Of a stretch of DNA of 64,000 nt, positions 1 through 7,934 are shown in pieces (within the stretch, counting starts at the first letter, position 1; each line of letters starts with the position of its first letter). The position numbers and the translations under genes were made by a program. Source of the stretch: Pseudarthrobacter equi (lineage in GTDB: Bacteria; Actinomycetota; Actinomycetes; Actinomycetales; Micrococcaceae); NCBI RefSeq assembly GCF_900105535.1, contig NZ_LT629779.1, forward strand, positions 3,286,001 to 3,350,000, in the 5' to 3' direction. A model generated the notes under the pieces. It was not told the origin of the DNA. It made no database searches and was given only the letters and a program-made list of their open reading frames with translations.

Positions 1-653
1 CGCGGGGCAAGGGCCTGGAGCGGCCGCGACACGGCCGGAACCGCAATGGCCGGGCGTGCGCGGATAAGGAAGAGCGGGACCAGCAGGCCGGCGAGGACCA
101 CAGAATGCACGCCGTAGGGTGCCGTGGTGGCTCCCGGCAGCAGGGACAGCAGGCCGCCGATGGCCGGGCCAGCAGCGACTCCCCCGGAGGAAGCCAGCAG
201 CGTGAAGCGCGACGCCCACTCCGGGCGGGAGGGCAGCAGCTCGCGCAGGGCGGCCGCGCTGGCGCCCGTTGCCAGCGCAACAGCGATCCCCTGCAGGGCC
301 CGGCCCGCGCACAGCCCTGCCAGGGTGTGGGCCTCGGCAAAGACAAGGTTGCCGGCGAGGCCGCCCAGCACAGCCAGGAGCAGCGCGGCCCTGCGGCCGA
401 TGTGGTCCGACCAGTGCCCGGCCAGCATCAGGGTGGCCACCAGGGCCAGGACGTAGCTGGCGAATGCCGCCGTGACGTCCAGCGCGGAAAGTCCCAGCGA
501 TGCCTGCAGCAGCGGATACAGCGGGGTGGCGAGGTTGGCCCCCACCAGCAGGGCGAAGATCACCGCGCCGGAGATCACCAGCCGGGCAGTGGTAGAGGCG
601 TTCCAGCCGGACGCCGTGGCGGGGCGCATCCGCAGTTCACTGAAGACCGTCAT
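1..653 (-). CDS. MFS transporter (partial, C-terminus outside window)
   Basis: Integral membrane transporter of the major facilitator superfamily; the substrate cannot be told from the sequence. The visible 217 residues hold about six hydrophobic segments. The loop between helices 2 and 3 has the MFS signature GHWSDHIGRR (family consensus GxxxDxxGRR) and helix 4 has GRALQGIA. The ATG at 651-653 is preceded on the minus strand by GGAGG with a 7-nt gap, which fixes the start. The gene runs off the left edge, so roughly half of the usual ~400 residues is missing. It is divergent from an Lrp/AsnC regulator across ~150 bp, an arrangement that suggests, but does not prove, that the regulator controls it. 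Confidence 0.85.
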   Translation of the reverse strand, partial: MTVFSELRMRPATASGWNASTTARLVISGAVIFALLVGANLATPLYPLLQASLGLSALDVTAAFASYVLALVATLMLAGHWSDHIGRRAALLLAVLGGLAGNLVFAEAHTLAGLCAGRALQGIAVALATGASAAALRELLPSRPEWASRFTLLASSGGVAAGPAIGGLLSLLPGATTAPYGVHSVVLAGLLVPLFLIRARPAIAVPAVSRPLQALAP

Positions 654-804
654 GGTGCCGCCTCCGGGGTTGGCCGCGCGGGTGGCCCTTGTGGGGTGCC
701 GCGCAGGGGAAATACAGGTGTGACTCCAGAGTGCGGCACTGCTGCCCCTTTGATCCGAAACAAGTGCAAGAATTGAGCACAATCATCAAAGATGCCGCGA
801 GCGA

Positions 805-1308
805 GTGACGGAGAATGAGCATTTGAACAATCTGGATGCCACCGACCTGAAGATCCTGCTGGCCCTCATCCGGGACCCCCGGATCCAGGTAGGGGAACTC
901 AGCGATGCCGTGGGTATTGCCCGGAACACCGCGCAGACGCGGGTACGGCGCCTGATCAGGACCGGCGTCCTCCGGCCCGGCGGACGGGAAGTGGACCTGG
1001 AGGCCGTGGGCTACGACGTGGTGGCCTTCGTGACCATCGAAGTGTCACACCGGGAACTGGACGGCGTTGTGGGAGCCCTGAGGCTGATTCCCCAGGTGCT
1101 GGAGGTCCACGAAATTTCCGGGCGCGGCGATGTCTGGTGCAGGGTGGTGGCAACGGATACCCACAACCTCCAGTCATCGCTGCGCCAGGTGCTGCGGATC
1201 AAGGGCGTCATCCGTACCGAAACGGTGTTGGCTCTGCACACCCACATCCCGTACCGGACCGAACCACTCATCAGTGGCCTGAGCAATTCGGCATCCGCCG
1301 GCCGCTAG
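805..1308 (+). CDS. Lrp/AsnC family transcriptional regulator
   Basis: DNA-binding regulator of 167 residues, the usual length for the family. Residues ~8-60 form the N-terminal winged helix (start of the region LDATDLKILLALIRDPR, recognition helix around ARNTAQTRVRRL). Residues ~75-150 form the RAM/AsnC ligand-binding domain, with the typical VLEVHEISGRGDVWCRVVA turn. The start is GTG at 805; the ATG at 815 is out of frame. Such proteins usually sense amino acids and act on neighbouring transport or metabolic genes, here the divergent MFS transporter. The intergenic DNA contains GTGC-N9-GCAC (764-780), too short to call an operator. The stop codon TAG at 1306-1308 overlaps the -10 box of the next gene. 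Confidence 0.9.
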   Translation: MTENEHLNNLDATDLKILLALIRDPRIQVGELSDAVGIARNTAQTRVRRLIRTGVLRPGGREVDLEAVGYDVVAFVTIEVSHRELDGVVGALRLIPQVLEVHEISGRGDVWCRVVATDTHNLQSSLRQVLRIKGVIRTETVLALHTHIPYRTEPLISGLSNSASAGR

Positions 1309-1311
1309 GAT
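1306..1311 (+). promoter_or_regulatory. leaderless -10 box of corA
   Basis: TAGGAT lies 7 nt before the corA ATG, the geometry of an actinobacterial promoter whose transcript starts at the start codon. It overlaps the TAG stop of the upstream regulator. Confidence 0.5.
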
Positions 1312-1318
1312 TTCCTGA

Positions 1319-2314
1319 ATGACCATCATCGATAACGCCGTGTACGTGGACGGCGCCCGCCATGCGGAGCCGGAAAGCCTTGAGCAGACGTTCGAAACCC
1401 TGGCCCGGCACGGCGGCATGGCGTGGATCGGCCTGTACAGGCCCACCGCCGAGGAGATGGCTGCCGTAGCTGCCGAGTTCGGCCTCCACGAACTGGCTGT
1501 CGAGGACGCTATCTCGGCACACCAGCGCCCCAAGATGGAACGCTACGACGACAACCTTTTCACCGTCCTGCGGCCCGCGCGCTACCTCGATGCAAGCGAG
1601 ACCGTGGAGTTCGGCGAACTCCACATCTTCACCGGAAAGAACTTCGTGGTGACCGTCCGGCACGCGGAGATGGCCGGCGTGGCCAGGGTTCGGCAGCGGC
1701 TCGAAGCCCGTCCCGAACTCCTGCGGCATGGGCCCGAAGCCGTGCTTTATGCCTTGCTGGACCGTGTGGTGGACGACTATGCCCCCGTGGTGGCCGGGCT
1801 GGAAAACGACATCGATGAGATCGAGGACCAGCTGTTCAGCGGCGATAGCAGCGTTTCGCGCCGGATCTACGAACTGGCCCGTGAGGTCATCCAGTTCCAG
1901 CGCGCCATCCACCCGTTGCCGGACATGATGCACCAGCTCAAGCGGGGGTTTGCGAAGTACGGAGTGGAAACCGAACTCCAGCACAGCCTGCGGGACGTGG
2001 AGGACCACGCCGAGCGTGTCATCTCACGGGCCGATTCCTTCCGGGACCTGTTGCAGAACGCCCTGACCCTGGACGGGACCCTCACCGCCAACCGGCAGAA
2101 CGAGGCAAGCGCCGAACAGAACGAACAGGTGAAGAAGATTTCGTCCTGGGCAGCAATACTGTTCGCGCCGTCCTTCGTGGCAGGCGTCTACGGCATGAAC
2201 TTTGACCATATGCCCGAACTCCATTGGGGTTTCGGCTACCCCATGGCGCTGGTCCTGATGGTGGCCGCTGCGGGACTCATGTACGGAATCTTCAAACGCA
2301 AGGGCTGGCTGTAG
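1319..2314 (+). CDS. corA: CorA-like magnesium/cobalt transporter
   Basis: Pentameric Mg2+/Co2+ channel of the inner membrane. The 331 residues fit the family: a large cytoplasmic N-terminal domain (1-~265) with a long helical stalk, then two C-terminal membrane helices. The diagnostic GMN motif sits at residues 292-294 at the end of the first helix, followed by the acidic external loop FDHMPEL. There is no SD sequence; TAGGAT ends 8 nt before the ATG, so the mRNA is probably leaderless. The gene is 10 nt after the Lrp-type regulator and convergent with the Nudix gene, whose stop lies 40 nt away. Neighbouring genes give no sign of metal specificity. Confidence 0.92.
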   Translation: MTIIDNAVYVDGARHAEPESLEQTFETLARHGGMAWIGLYRPTAEEMAAVAAEFGLHELAVEDAISAHQRPKMERYDDNLFTVLRPARYLDASETVEFGELHIFTGKNFVVTVRHAEMAGVARVRQRLEARPELLRHGPEAVLYALLDRVVDDYAPVVAGLENDIDEIEDQLFSGDSSVSRRIYELAREVIQFQRAIHPLPDMMHQLKRGFAKYGVETELQHSLRDVEDHAERVISRADSFRDLLQNALTLDGTLTANRQNEASAEQNEQVKKISSWAAILFAPSFVAGVYGMNFDHMPELHWGFGYPMALVLMVAAAGLMYGIFKRKGWL

Positions 2315-2353
2315 CCAGGCGGTGCCTGAAGAGCCTCCGGCAGGACGCGGGCG

Positions 2354-3109
2354 TCACTCCTGCCTGGGCCGTGACAGCGGCGGGTGGACATACCGGTCGG
2401 TTGCCGTAAACAACGCAGCGGGCGCTCCGCCGGTTGAGGCGCGGGCCTTCCTTCCGGTGTCCTCGAGGTGTGGTGTCATCTTGCGGGTGAAGTTTCCTGC
2501 CGCCAGCGGAGCGTTCCACACTGCCTCGTAAACGGTGCGCAGCTGGGTGAGCGTGAACTCTTCGGGGAGGAGCCTGGCCGCGACGGTGGTGTATTCCATC
2601 TTGCCTGCGAGCCGCTGCAGGCCCTCCGCAAGGATCTGCGAATGGTCGAAAGCCAAGGATCCGCCGGCGCCGCCGGCAAGCATGTCGTGGACCGGATACC
2701 AGTCGGCACCGGCGGCATCGGTCCCGGCCGAGACGGCGGGAAGGGTTGCGCCGTCCGTCGCCAGCAGGACCAGGTGGGCAACGGAAACCACCCGCATCCG
2801 GGGGTCGCGCCCGGGGTCGCTGTACGTAGCCAGCTGCTCGAGGTGGACCGGCAGTGTTCCCAGGTCCAGCCCGGTTTCCTCGGAGAGCTCGCGGCCGGCG
2901 GCTGCCTCCGCTGATTCCCGGGGTCCGACGAATCCCCCCGGCAGTGCCAGCCGGCCCCTGAAGGGGTGGGAGCCGCGGCGGACCAGGGCGGCGTGGAGGA
3001 CGCCGCCGTTGACGGCGAAGACCACAAGGTCTGCGGTCAGGGCGACGGAGGGGTAGTCACCGGGCCGGTAGGACTCGAGATAGTCCCGCTCGGCGTTGGA
3101 GTCATTCAT
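2354..3109 (-). CDS. Nudix-domain regulator of NAD metabolism, NrtR type
   Basis: A 251-residue protein with an N-terminal Nudix domain and a C-terminal region compatible with a winged helix (around EEFTLTQLRTVYEAVWN), the NrtR arrangement. The Nudix box is intact at residues 59-81: GGF, then E65 and REL.EETGL (R73-L81), so ADP-ribose or similar hydrolysis is not excluded. NrtR proteins bind ADP-ribose and repress NAD-synthesis genes. The context fits: the ATG (3107-3109) overlaps the stop of the nadR-like gene in an ATGA, and pnuC is first in the operon. Two related palindromes upstream of pnuC are candidate operators. The alternative is a plain ADP-ribose pyrophosphatase. The C-terminal ~20 residues are a low-complexity extension. 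Confidence 0.8.
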   Translation of the reverse strand: MNDSNAERDYLESYRPGDYPSVALTADLVVFAVNGGVLHAALVRRGSHPFRGRLALPGGFVGPRESAEAAAGRELSEETGLDLGTLPVHLEQLATYSDPGRDPRMRVVSVAHLVLLATDGATLPAVSAGTDAAGADWYPVHDMLAGGAGGSLAFDHSQILAEGLQRLAGKMEYTTVAARLLPEEFTLTQLRTVYEAVWNAPLAAGNFTRKMTPHLEDTGRKARASTGGAPAALFTATDRYVHPPLSRPRQE

Positions 3110-4212
3110 GCCGGCGCACCTTCCAGGACGGTGCGGGTGGCCCAGGGCGGGGTGGTGAAGCCGTTCCGCTGGGCCAGGACCAGGTCGATGACGTCGGTGG
3201 CGGTTTTCATGCGCCGTTCGTGGCTGCCGGTGACCAGGATCCAGGAGTGTCCTTCCGCGGTCAGGGTCTCCTTGAACCATTCGGTTATATCGGCACGGCG
3301 GTGCTCGCCTTCCCGCCAGCCGTCGTCTTCGAACGGCACGCCTGCATCGTCGGTGACCAGGTACAGATCACGGCGCGGCAGGGTATCCATGGCGTGATAG
3401 GAACCGTAGCTGCGCTCCCCCAGGTAATACCGTTCCCACAAGGTGGTGGCCAAGGCGTCGGTGTCGGCGATGACCAGCGGGCAGGTATCGGCTGCCGTGT
3501 TCTCCAGCTGGTTTTGCCGGGCACCGATAACGCTGAAGTCCCGCGCGGTCCACACCATGTCGGCCAGTTCCGCGTCCGGCTTCCAGGCCCGCAGGGCGTC
3601 GAACTTTTCGTAGGTGTAGGCGCGGCCGTATTCGGGCACGTCGGCGATCAGCGGGAACCGGGCCCGATAGTGGTCCATCAGGGCCCGTGTGAGGGTGGTG
3701 GTGCCGGTGGATTCCGCGCCGACAATGATGATCCTGGTGGCCAGCTCCTGCCGTGCCGGGGCTATCACATACGGCCAGGCCGCGCCGGGGTCGTCGCGGC
3801 AGATGGTGCCGCTGATCGGGTAGGTGGTGCGGGACTGGTCGACCAGCACGTGGTCGGCGCCGAAGTAGCCCGCCAGCCGGGCGCCGTAGGCCTCGGAGCT
3901 GAAGACGGCGTCGACGGCGGTGATTCCGTGGCACTTCAGGGCCAGGCGCATGAGCTCGTTCTGGGCTTTCCAGATGGCGTCTGAGTGGTAGTCCTCGGGG
4001 CAGTCGTTCGGCATGGCGATGACCTGCACGTTGGTGTCTTCGAATTCGGCGGCCAGCCATTTGGCGCGGTCGGCGACGGTGACGGACTCAAAGCGCGTGC
4101 CGAGGACAAGGACCGCGACACTTTCGGACTGTGAGGCGGCCGTGGCAATGAGATGGGCGTGGCCGGCGTGGGGAGGGTAGAACTTGCCGATGACCATTGA
4201 CTGGGTGAACAT
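3106..4212 (-). CDS. NadR-like NMN adenylyltransferase / ribosylnicotinamide kinase
   Basis: Predicted bifunctional NAD-salvage enzyme of 368 residues: ribosylnicotinamide to NMN, then NMN to NAD. Residues ~1-150 are a nucleotidyltransferase domain with GKFYPPHAGH (9-18) and ISGT (133-136). Residues ~160-350 are a P-loop kinase domain. The P-loop reads GAESTGTTT (165-173), with Thr171 where NadR kinases have the catalytic Lys. Unlike enterobacterial NadR there is no N-terminal HTH; regulation seems delegated to the Nudix protein downstream. The ATG at 4210-4212 is 2 nt beyond the pnuC stop, so translation is probably coupled. Longer upstream starts would run into pnuC. Confidence 0.85.
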   Translation of the reverse strand: MFTQSMVIGKFYPPHAGHAHLIATAASQSESVAVLVLGTRFESVTVADRAKWLAAEFEDTNVQVIAMPNDCPEDYHSDAIWKAQNELMRLALKCHGITAVDAVFSSEAYGARLAGYFGADHVLVDQSRTTYPISGTICRDDPGAAWPYVIAPARQELATRIIIVGAESTGTTTLTRALMDHYRARFPLIADVPEYGRAYTYEKFDALRAWKPDAELADMVWTARDFSVIGARQNQLENTAADTCPLVIADTDALATTLWERYYLGERSYGSYHAMDTLPRRDLYLVTDDAGVPFEDDGWREGEHRRADITEWFKETLTAEGHSWILVTGSHERRMKTATDVIDLVLAQRNGFTTPPWATRTVLEGAPA

Positions 4213-4214
4213 TC

Positions 4215-4877
4215 TCAGGCTCCTGCCGGGACGGTGATCAGGGTGGTATTCGCAGCGGCCCGGGTGCGCTTCCAGCCGATGAGCCCGTAAATGCAGAGGG
4301 CGAGGAATCCGATGTAGAGGATGGCTGTCAGGGCCAGCCCCCGGCTGAAGTACAGCGGAATGGAGACCACATCGATGAGGATCCAGGCGTACCAGTGCTG
4401 GAAGATTTTCTTCGCCTGCCAGTAGGTCGCCACCAGGGAAGCTGTCAGGACAAAGGCATCCGGCCATGGCACCTGGGAGTCGGTGCCGTGGGTCAGGATC
4501 ATGGCCACGGCAACAGTGCCGGCCAGGGTGGCACCGGTGCCGAGGAGGACTTCCTTGCCGGTGGCGTCCCGGATGGGCAGATCATTGCTGGCCTCGGTGG
4601 CGGAGCTGCCGCGGACCCAATTGAACCAGCCATAAACGGCCACTGCAGCGAAGATGACCTGAAGGACCGTTTCGCCGTAGAGGCCGGCACCCAGGAAGAG
4701 AATGATGAACGCAACGTTGTTCAGAATTCCCACCGGCCAGTTCCACAGCTTCTGCTTCGCGACGCCGTAGACGCACGCGGCGCCGGTGACGAAGCCGATG
4801 ACCTCGATCCAGCTCACGGGAGAGCCGAGGAGATCTGGCACTGCGGTGGAGTTCATCCAGTCGAGTAGGGCCGTCAT
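4215..4877 (-). CDS. pnuC: Nicotinamide riboside transporter PnuC
   Basis: Membrane transporter importing nicotinamide riboside for the kinase encoded next. The 220 residues contain about seven hydrophobic helices and family motifs such as GxxxVYGVAKQKLWNWPVGI, then VYGWFNW. Charged aromatic loops (WVRGSS, YWQAKKIFQHWYAW) match PnuC. Two starts are possible, GTG at 4883 or ATG at 4877; the ATG has GGAAG at 5 nt, whereas the GTG would sit directly on the SD, so ATG is chosen. This is the first gene of a three-gene operon with nadR-like and nrtR-like genes. The promoter region carries two copies of a TAATTATC half-site. Confidence 0.92.
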   Translation of the reverse strand: MTALLDWMNSTAVPDLLGSPVSWIEVIGFVTGAACVYGVAKQKLWNWPVGILNNVAFIILFLGAGLYGETVLQVIFAAVAVYGWFNWVRGSSATEASNDLPIRDATGKEVLLGTGATLAGTVAVAMILTHGTDSQVPWPDAFVLTASLVATYWQAKKIFQHWYAWILIDVVSIPLYFSRGLALTAILYIGFLALCIYGLIGWKRTRAAANTTLITVPAGA

Positions 4878-4892
4878 CGCCACTTCCTTTCC

Positions 4893-4913
4893 TAATTATC
4901 AATCCGATAATTA
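4893..4913. promoter_or_regulatory. candidate NrtR operator 1 (perfect palindrome)
   Basis: TAATTATC-N5-GATAATTA, a perfect 8+8 bp inverted repeat with a 5-nt centre, 15 nt before the pnuC ATG. It is AT-rich against a GC-rich background and lies where the transcript would begin. The size, 21 bp, is right for a dimeric NrtR-type repressor; binding by the operon's own Nudix regulator is inferred. Confidence 0.6.
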
Positions 4914-4914
4914 C

Positions 4915-4943
4915 AACCTAGCGGGTAATTATCAAACTGACAA
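4915..4943 (-). promoter_or_regulatory. candidate pnuC promoter
   Basis: On the minus strand TTGTCA, a 17-nt spacer and TAGGTT form a plausible housekeeping promoter between and across the two palindromes. A repressor on either would block it. Confidence 0.4.
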
Positions 4944-4946
4944 CTC
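4926..4946. promoter_or_regulatory. candidate NrtR operator 2 (imperfect palindrome)
   Basis: Repeats the half-site TAATTATC, then N5 and GACAACTC, which is a degraded partner of GATAATTA. It starts exactly 33 bp, about three helical turns, from operator 1 and overlaps the proposed -35 element. Confidence 0.5.
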
Positions 4947-5004
4947 TGGTCCAAAGAACGGCGGCGCACTTTCCCCGCTGTGCCCGATGTTGCCTGGAAA
5001 CGAC

Positions 5005-5031
5005 AAAGGCCATCCCGGAGGGATGGCCTTT
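5005..5031 (-). terminator. hairpin downstream of tRNA-Ala
   Basis: A 12-bp perfect stem (AAAGGCCATCCC with its complement) around a 3-nt loop, 17 nt beyond the 3' end of the tRNA gene. It is a good intrinsic-terminator stem although the following T-run is short. Confidence 0.6.
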
Positions 5032-5047
5032 GATGAAACGAAAACTG

Positions 5048-5120
5048 TGGAGCTAAGGAGATTCGAACTCCTGACCTCTTCGATGCGAACGAAGCGCTCT
5101 ACCAACTGAGCTATAGCCCC
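5048..5120 (-). tRNA. tRNA-Ala (anticodon CGC)
   Basis: A 73-nt cloverleaf on the minus strand. The acceptor stem GGGGCTA pairs with TAGCTCC and contains the G3-U70 wobble pair that is the identity element for alanine. The D-arm has AGCTCAGTTGGTAGAGC, the anticodon stem CTTCG/CGAAG encloses TTCGCAT, giving anticodon CGC (codon GCG), and the T-arm has GTTCGAATC. CCA is not encoded; the discriminator base is A. Confidence 0.96.
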
Positions 5121-5157
5121 GGAACGGTGCGACCTTTTGGCGGGATCTGAACCGGTG

Positions 5158-5187
5158 ACCCTAGGCTACACATTTTTCCTGTCCCAA
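5158..5187 (-). promoter_or_regulatory. candidate tRNA-Ala promoter
   Basis: Minus-strand TTGGGA, an 18-nt spacer and TAGGGT end 37 nt before the mature tRNA 5' end. Only weakly supported, because TAGCCT nearby is an alternative -10. Confidence 0.3.
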
Positions 5188-5253
5188 TGCCAACCGACGT
5201 TCCCGGCACCGTGAAGGCCCGCGCTGGCGGGCGTCGTCGGGTCCCTGTGGGGA

Positions 5254-6219
5254 CTAAGCCCTGCGGCGCTGCAGGACGTCGTCGAGGTTGCTGAGCGCGC
5301 TCTGCGCCTTGGTGAGCTGCTGGGCGTCAGCAGGTGCAGCGCCGGCCGCTCCCGCCGTGTTTCCGGCCGCGCCCTGCTTCAGCGACGGCTTGCCGACGGC
5401 TTTCGGCGCCTCGGGAAGCTCAAGCGGCTTGGGCTCCGGCCGCTCGGCCTTGGCAGCCTCCACGTAAACAGGCTTGGGGACCTCAACAGGCTCCCAGGGC
5501 GTGCTGGAGGGAACGTCCGACGCCGGGGCTGCCGCGCTGGTATCGCCCGCGGCCACGGCTACGGCAATGGCTGCTTCACGCAGCTCGACGGCGGTCAGCG
5601 GCTTGGCCTGGGGTTTGTGGGCCTCGGCGTCGAAAAGCGGGCTGTCCGGCCGGGGAGGCACCGGTGCGGTTTCCGGCTTAGGCGGAATCCGGTCAACGGG
5701 GACAGCTGTCCTGGACGGGGCGCTCATGGCTGAGCGGAACGCTGCGTTGACCTTTTCCTTGCGGCTCCGGACAGCGAGGGTGCGGAGAAGAACGACGCAC
5801 GCCGCCGTGAGCGCCACGCAGGACAGCGGCAGGACCGCGGAACCGAGGCCGAAGGGGAGCAGGACGCCGGAGACGAACGCCGTGATGAGCGAGAGCAACC
5901 CGACGAGTGCAATGGATGTGCGCCCGTAGTGGATGCGCAGCCGCCCATTGGCTGCGCCGGTGGCCCCGGCAGCGGCCGCGGGCTTGGCAGCGGGTGCGGC
6001 GCTCTTCCTCGTATCCATCGTTTTCTCCTGCTTGGCGGCGACGTTCAGAACCATGCCTTGCGGCCGTTCCGGTTTCTCCTCTGCGGGTGTGTCCGCCGTG
6101 AAATCGCCGGCGGGCTGGAACTGGTGCCTGCGGTTCCGGAGGACGTAAGGGGCAACCCACACGATCCAGAGCACGACAGCAACCACAAGGATCACAGAGC
6201 TGCTAAGGGGGAAGTCCAC
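5254..6219 (-). CDS. conserved membrane protein of unknown function
   Basis: A 321-residue protein I cannot assign. One membrane helix lies at the very N-terminus (VILVVAVVLWIVWVAPYVLR) and two more near the middle (around SIALVGLLSLITAFVSGVLL and VLPLSCVALTAACVVLL). Between and after them are Ala/Pro/Lys-rich, probably disordered segments, and a short helix at the C-terminus ends in QRRRA. The start is uncertain: GTG at 6217-6219 is 7 nt after TACGGT and would be leaderless, while TTG at 6225 lacks any signal. It is upstream of the tRNA and downstream of the acetyltransferase on the same strand. The N-terminal helix and tail resemble actinobacterial envelope-associated scaffolds, but no function is claimed. 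Confidence 0.65.
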   Translation of the reverse strand: MDFPLSSSVILVVAVVLWIVWVAPYVLRNRRHQFQPAGDFTADTPAEEKPERPQGMVLNVAAKQEKTMDTRKSAAPAAKPAAAAGATGAANGRLRIHYGRTSIALVGLLSLITAFVSGVLLPFGLGSAVLPLSCVALTAACVVLLRTLAVRSRKEKVNAAFRSAMSAPSRTAVPVDRIPPKPETAPVPPRPDSPLFDAEAHKPQAKPLTAVELREAAIAVAVAAGDTSAAAPASDVPSSTPWEPVEVPKPVYVEAAKAERPEPKPLELPEAPKAVGKPSLKQGAAGNTAGAAGAAPADAQQLTKAQSALSNLDDVLQRRRA

Positions 6220-6226
6220 ACTCAAA

Positions 6227-6232
6227 ACCGTA
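6227..6232 (-). promoter_or_regulatory. leaderless -10 box
   Basis: TACGGT followed by 7 nt and the GTG start of the unknown membrane protein gene. Confidence 0.35.
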
Positions 6233-6300
6233 TGAGTATCACCACTGCCACAGTGGCATTGGCTGCGGTGTGTCGCAGGGCGGTTGCCAAATGAGTGGAA

Positions 6301-6921
6301 TTAAGACGGCCGGGACGACATCCAACGCGGCAACAGGCCGTCCGGGACTTCTTCGGAGGTCAGCGCAAAGGACCGGTGGTCAGCCCACTCACCGTTGATG
6401 TGAAGATAGCGGGGCCGGTACCCTTCGTCGCGGAAGCCCAGCTTCTCCACCACCCGCAGGCTGGGTCCGTTTTCTGGCCGGATGTTGATTTCCATCCGAT
6501 GCAGCCCAAGGGTCTGGAAGCAGTGGTCTGTCACCAGGGCCACCGCCGTGGGAGCAATCCCCCGGCCCGCCCGGGCCTGGTCCACCCAATAACCCAGCGT
6601 GGCCATCATTGCCGAGCCCCAGAGGATGGATGACACCGTCAGCTGGCCCACGATGTGCGGGGTCCGGCTGCCGGCCACCCGCTCCGTAATGAGGAACGGC
6701 AACGCCGTGGACTGGGCCGCCTGGGAATTCAGCGAACGTACCATTTGCCGGTAGTCCGGCAACCCTCCGCGCGGATCCGGATTGGACGCTTCCCACGGCG
6801 CAAGCCACTGGCTGTTCCGTGACCGCACTTCAGTCCATTCTTTCCGGTCGCGGTAGCGGATGGGCCGCAGGACCAGGTCACCGCACTCAAGCGTGGCCGG
6901 CCAGATGGGACCGAAGCGCAC
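6301..6921 (-). CDS. GNAT acetyltransferase, RimJ/RimL type
   Basis: A 206-residue N-acetyltransferase. The fold is recognisable from LRPIRYRDRKEW near the N-terminus, the acetyl-CoA pyrophosphate loop region ARAGRGIAPTAVALVTDHCF and the C-terminal NGPSLRVVEKLGFRDEGYRPRYL, typical of enzymes acetylating the N-terminal residue of ribosomal proteins or similar substrates. The real substrate is unknown. GTG at 6919-6921 is chosen; it begins 4 nt after the galU stop codon, so the two are probably co-translated. A longer reading upstream would lie inside galU and lacks family similarity. Confidence 0.8.
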   Translation of the reverse strand: MRFGPIWPATLECGDLVLRPIRYRDRKEWTEVRSRNSQWLAPWEASNPDPRGGLPDYRQMVRSLNSQAAQSTALPFLITERVAGSRTPHIVGQLTVSSILWGSAMMATLGYWVDQARAGRGIAPTAVALVTDHCFQTLGLHRMEINIRPENGPSLRVVEKLGFRDEGYRPRYLHINGEWADHRSFALTSEEVPDGLLPRWMSSRPS

Positions 6922-6925
6922 GATG

Positions 6926-7831
6926 CTACTTGGAAAGTTGGGCGGCGAAGCCCGGCAACCACTCCCGCAGGCCTGGGCCCAGGTCATCACTGTCGACGGC
7001 CAGCTGCACGCAGGCCTTCAGGTAGCTCAGTTTGTCGCCGGTGTCGTAGCGGCGGCCGCGGAAGATCACGCCGTAGACGCCGTAGCCTTCGCCCTCGCCG
7101 GTGGCAAGTTCCTGCAGGGCGTCGGTCAGCTGGATCTCGCCACCGCGGCCGGGGCCGGTTTCCTCCAGCACGTCGAAGACGGCGGGGTGCAGCACATAGC
7201 GGCCGATGACTGCCAGGTTGGACGGTGCCTCGTCCGCTGCAGGCTTCTCAACGAGCCTGTTGATCCGGACGTAGCCTTCGCCGTCGATCTCTTCGATGTC
7301 CGCGCAGCCGTAGGCGCTGATCTGGGACGGATCCACTTCGATCAGCGCAACCACCGAACCGCCGGTCTTGGCCTGCACGTCGATCATGGTTCCCAGGAGC
7401 TCGTCCCGGGCATCAATCAGGTCATCACCGAGGAGCACGGCAAAAGGCTCATTGCCCACATGCTGGCGGGCCCGCAGCACGGCGTGACCGAGCCCGTTGG
7501 GGTCGCCCTGGCGGACGTAGTGGATGTCGCCGAGGTTGCTGGCGGCCTGGATGGACTCCAGCTTCTTGGTGTCACCCTTGTCCGAGAGGGTGGACTCAAG
7601 CGACGGGACACGGTCAAAGTGGTCCTCGAGCGCCCGCTTGTTGCGTCCCGTAATCATCAGGACATCGTTGAGTCCGACGCCAACGGCTTCCTCCACGACG
7701 TACTGGATGGCAGGCTTGTCCACCACCGGAAGCATTTCCTTGGGCATAGCCTTGGTGGCGGGAAGGAACCGGGTACCCAGCCCCGCAGCGGGGATGACGG
7801 CTTTGCGAACTCTCGGGTTACTGGTAGTCAC
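6926..7831 (-). CDS. galU: UTP--glucose-1-phosphate uridylyltransferase
   Basis: Makes UDP-glucose from UTP and glucose-1-phosphate in the cytoplasm, for cell-wall glycans and trehalose or glycolipid synthesis. The 301 residues match GalU. The nucleotide-binding signature is GLGTRFLPATKAMPKEML near residue 17, and VEKP with the downstream GRYVLHPAVFDVL block are present. The start is GTG at 7829-7831, preceded by TAGATT and 6 nt, so the transcript is probably leaderless. Divergent from the formyl-THF cyclo-ligase gene. Confidence 0.95.
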   Translation of the reverse strand: MTTSNPRVRKAVIPAAGLGTRFLPATKAMPKEMLPVVDKPAIQYVVEEAVGVGLNDVLMITGRNKRALEDHFDRVPSLESTLSDKGDTKKLESIQAASNLGDIHYVRQGDPNGLGHAVLRARQHVGNEPFAVLLGDDLIDARDELLGTMIDVQAKTGGSVVALIEVDPSQISAYGCADIEEIDGEGYVRINRLVEKPAADEAPSNLAVIGRYVLHPAVFDVLEETGPGRGGEIQLTDALQELATGEGEGYGVYGVIFRGRRYDTGDKLSYLKACVQLAVDSDDLGPGLREWLPGFAAQLSK

Positions 7832-7837
7832 CGGACT

Positions 7838-7843
7838 AATCTA
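7838..7843 (-). promoter_or_regulatory. leaderless -10 box of galU
   Basis: TAGATT followed by 6 nt and the GTG start codon. Confidence 0.45.
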
Positions 7844-7934
7844 GCGTCAGCGGCAAGCATTAAGTAATCAGCGGTCCGGCCCCGGCGCCGACCTGCACAT
7901 GAACCCGCCGCCCGCGGCGATGGAGGGAAAACCC

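Noticed and set aside
105..776. Plus-strand open frame at the left end
   Set aside because: Antisense to the MFS transporter; composition is Gln/Arg/Gly-rich without any fold.
764..780. GTGC-N9-GCAC as an Lrp operator
   Set aside because: Four-base arms arise easily by chance and flanking bases do not extend the symmetry.
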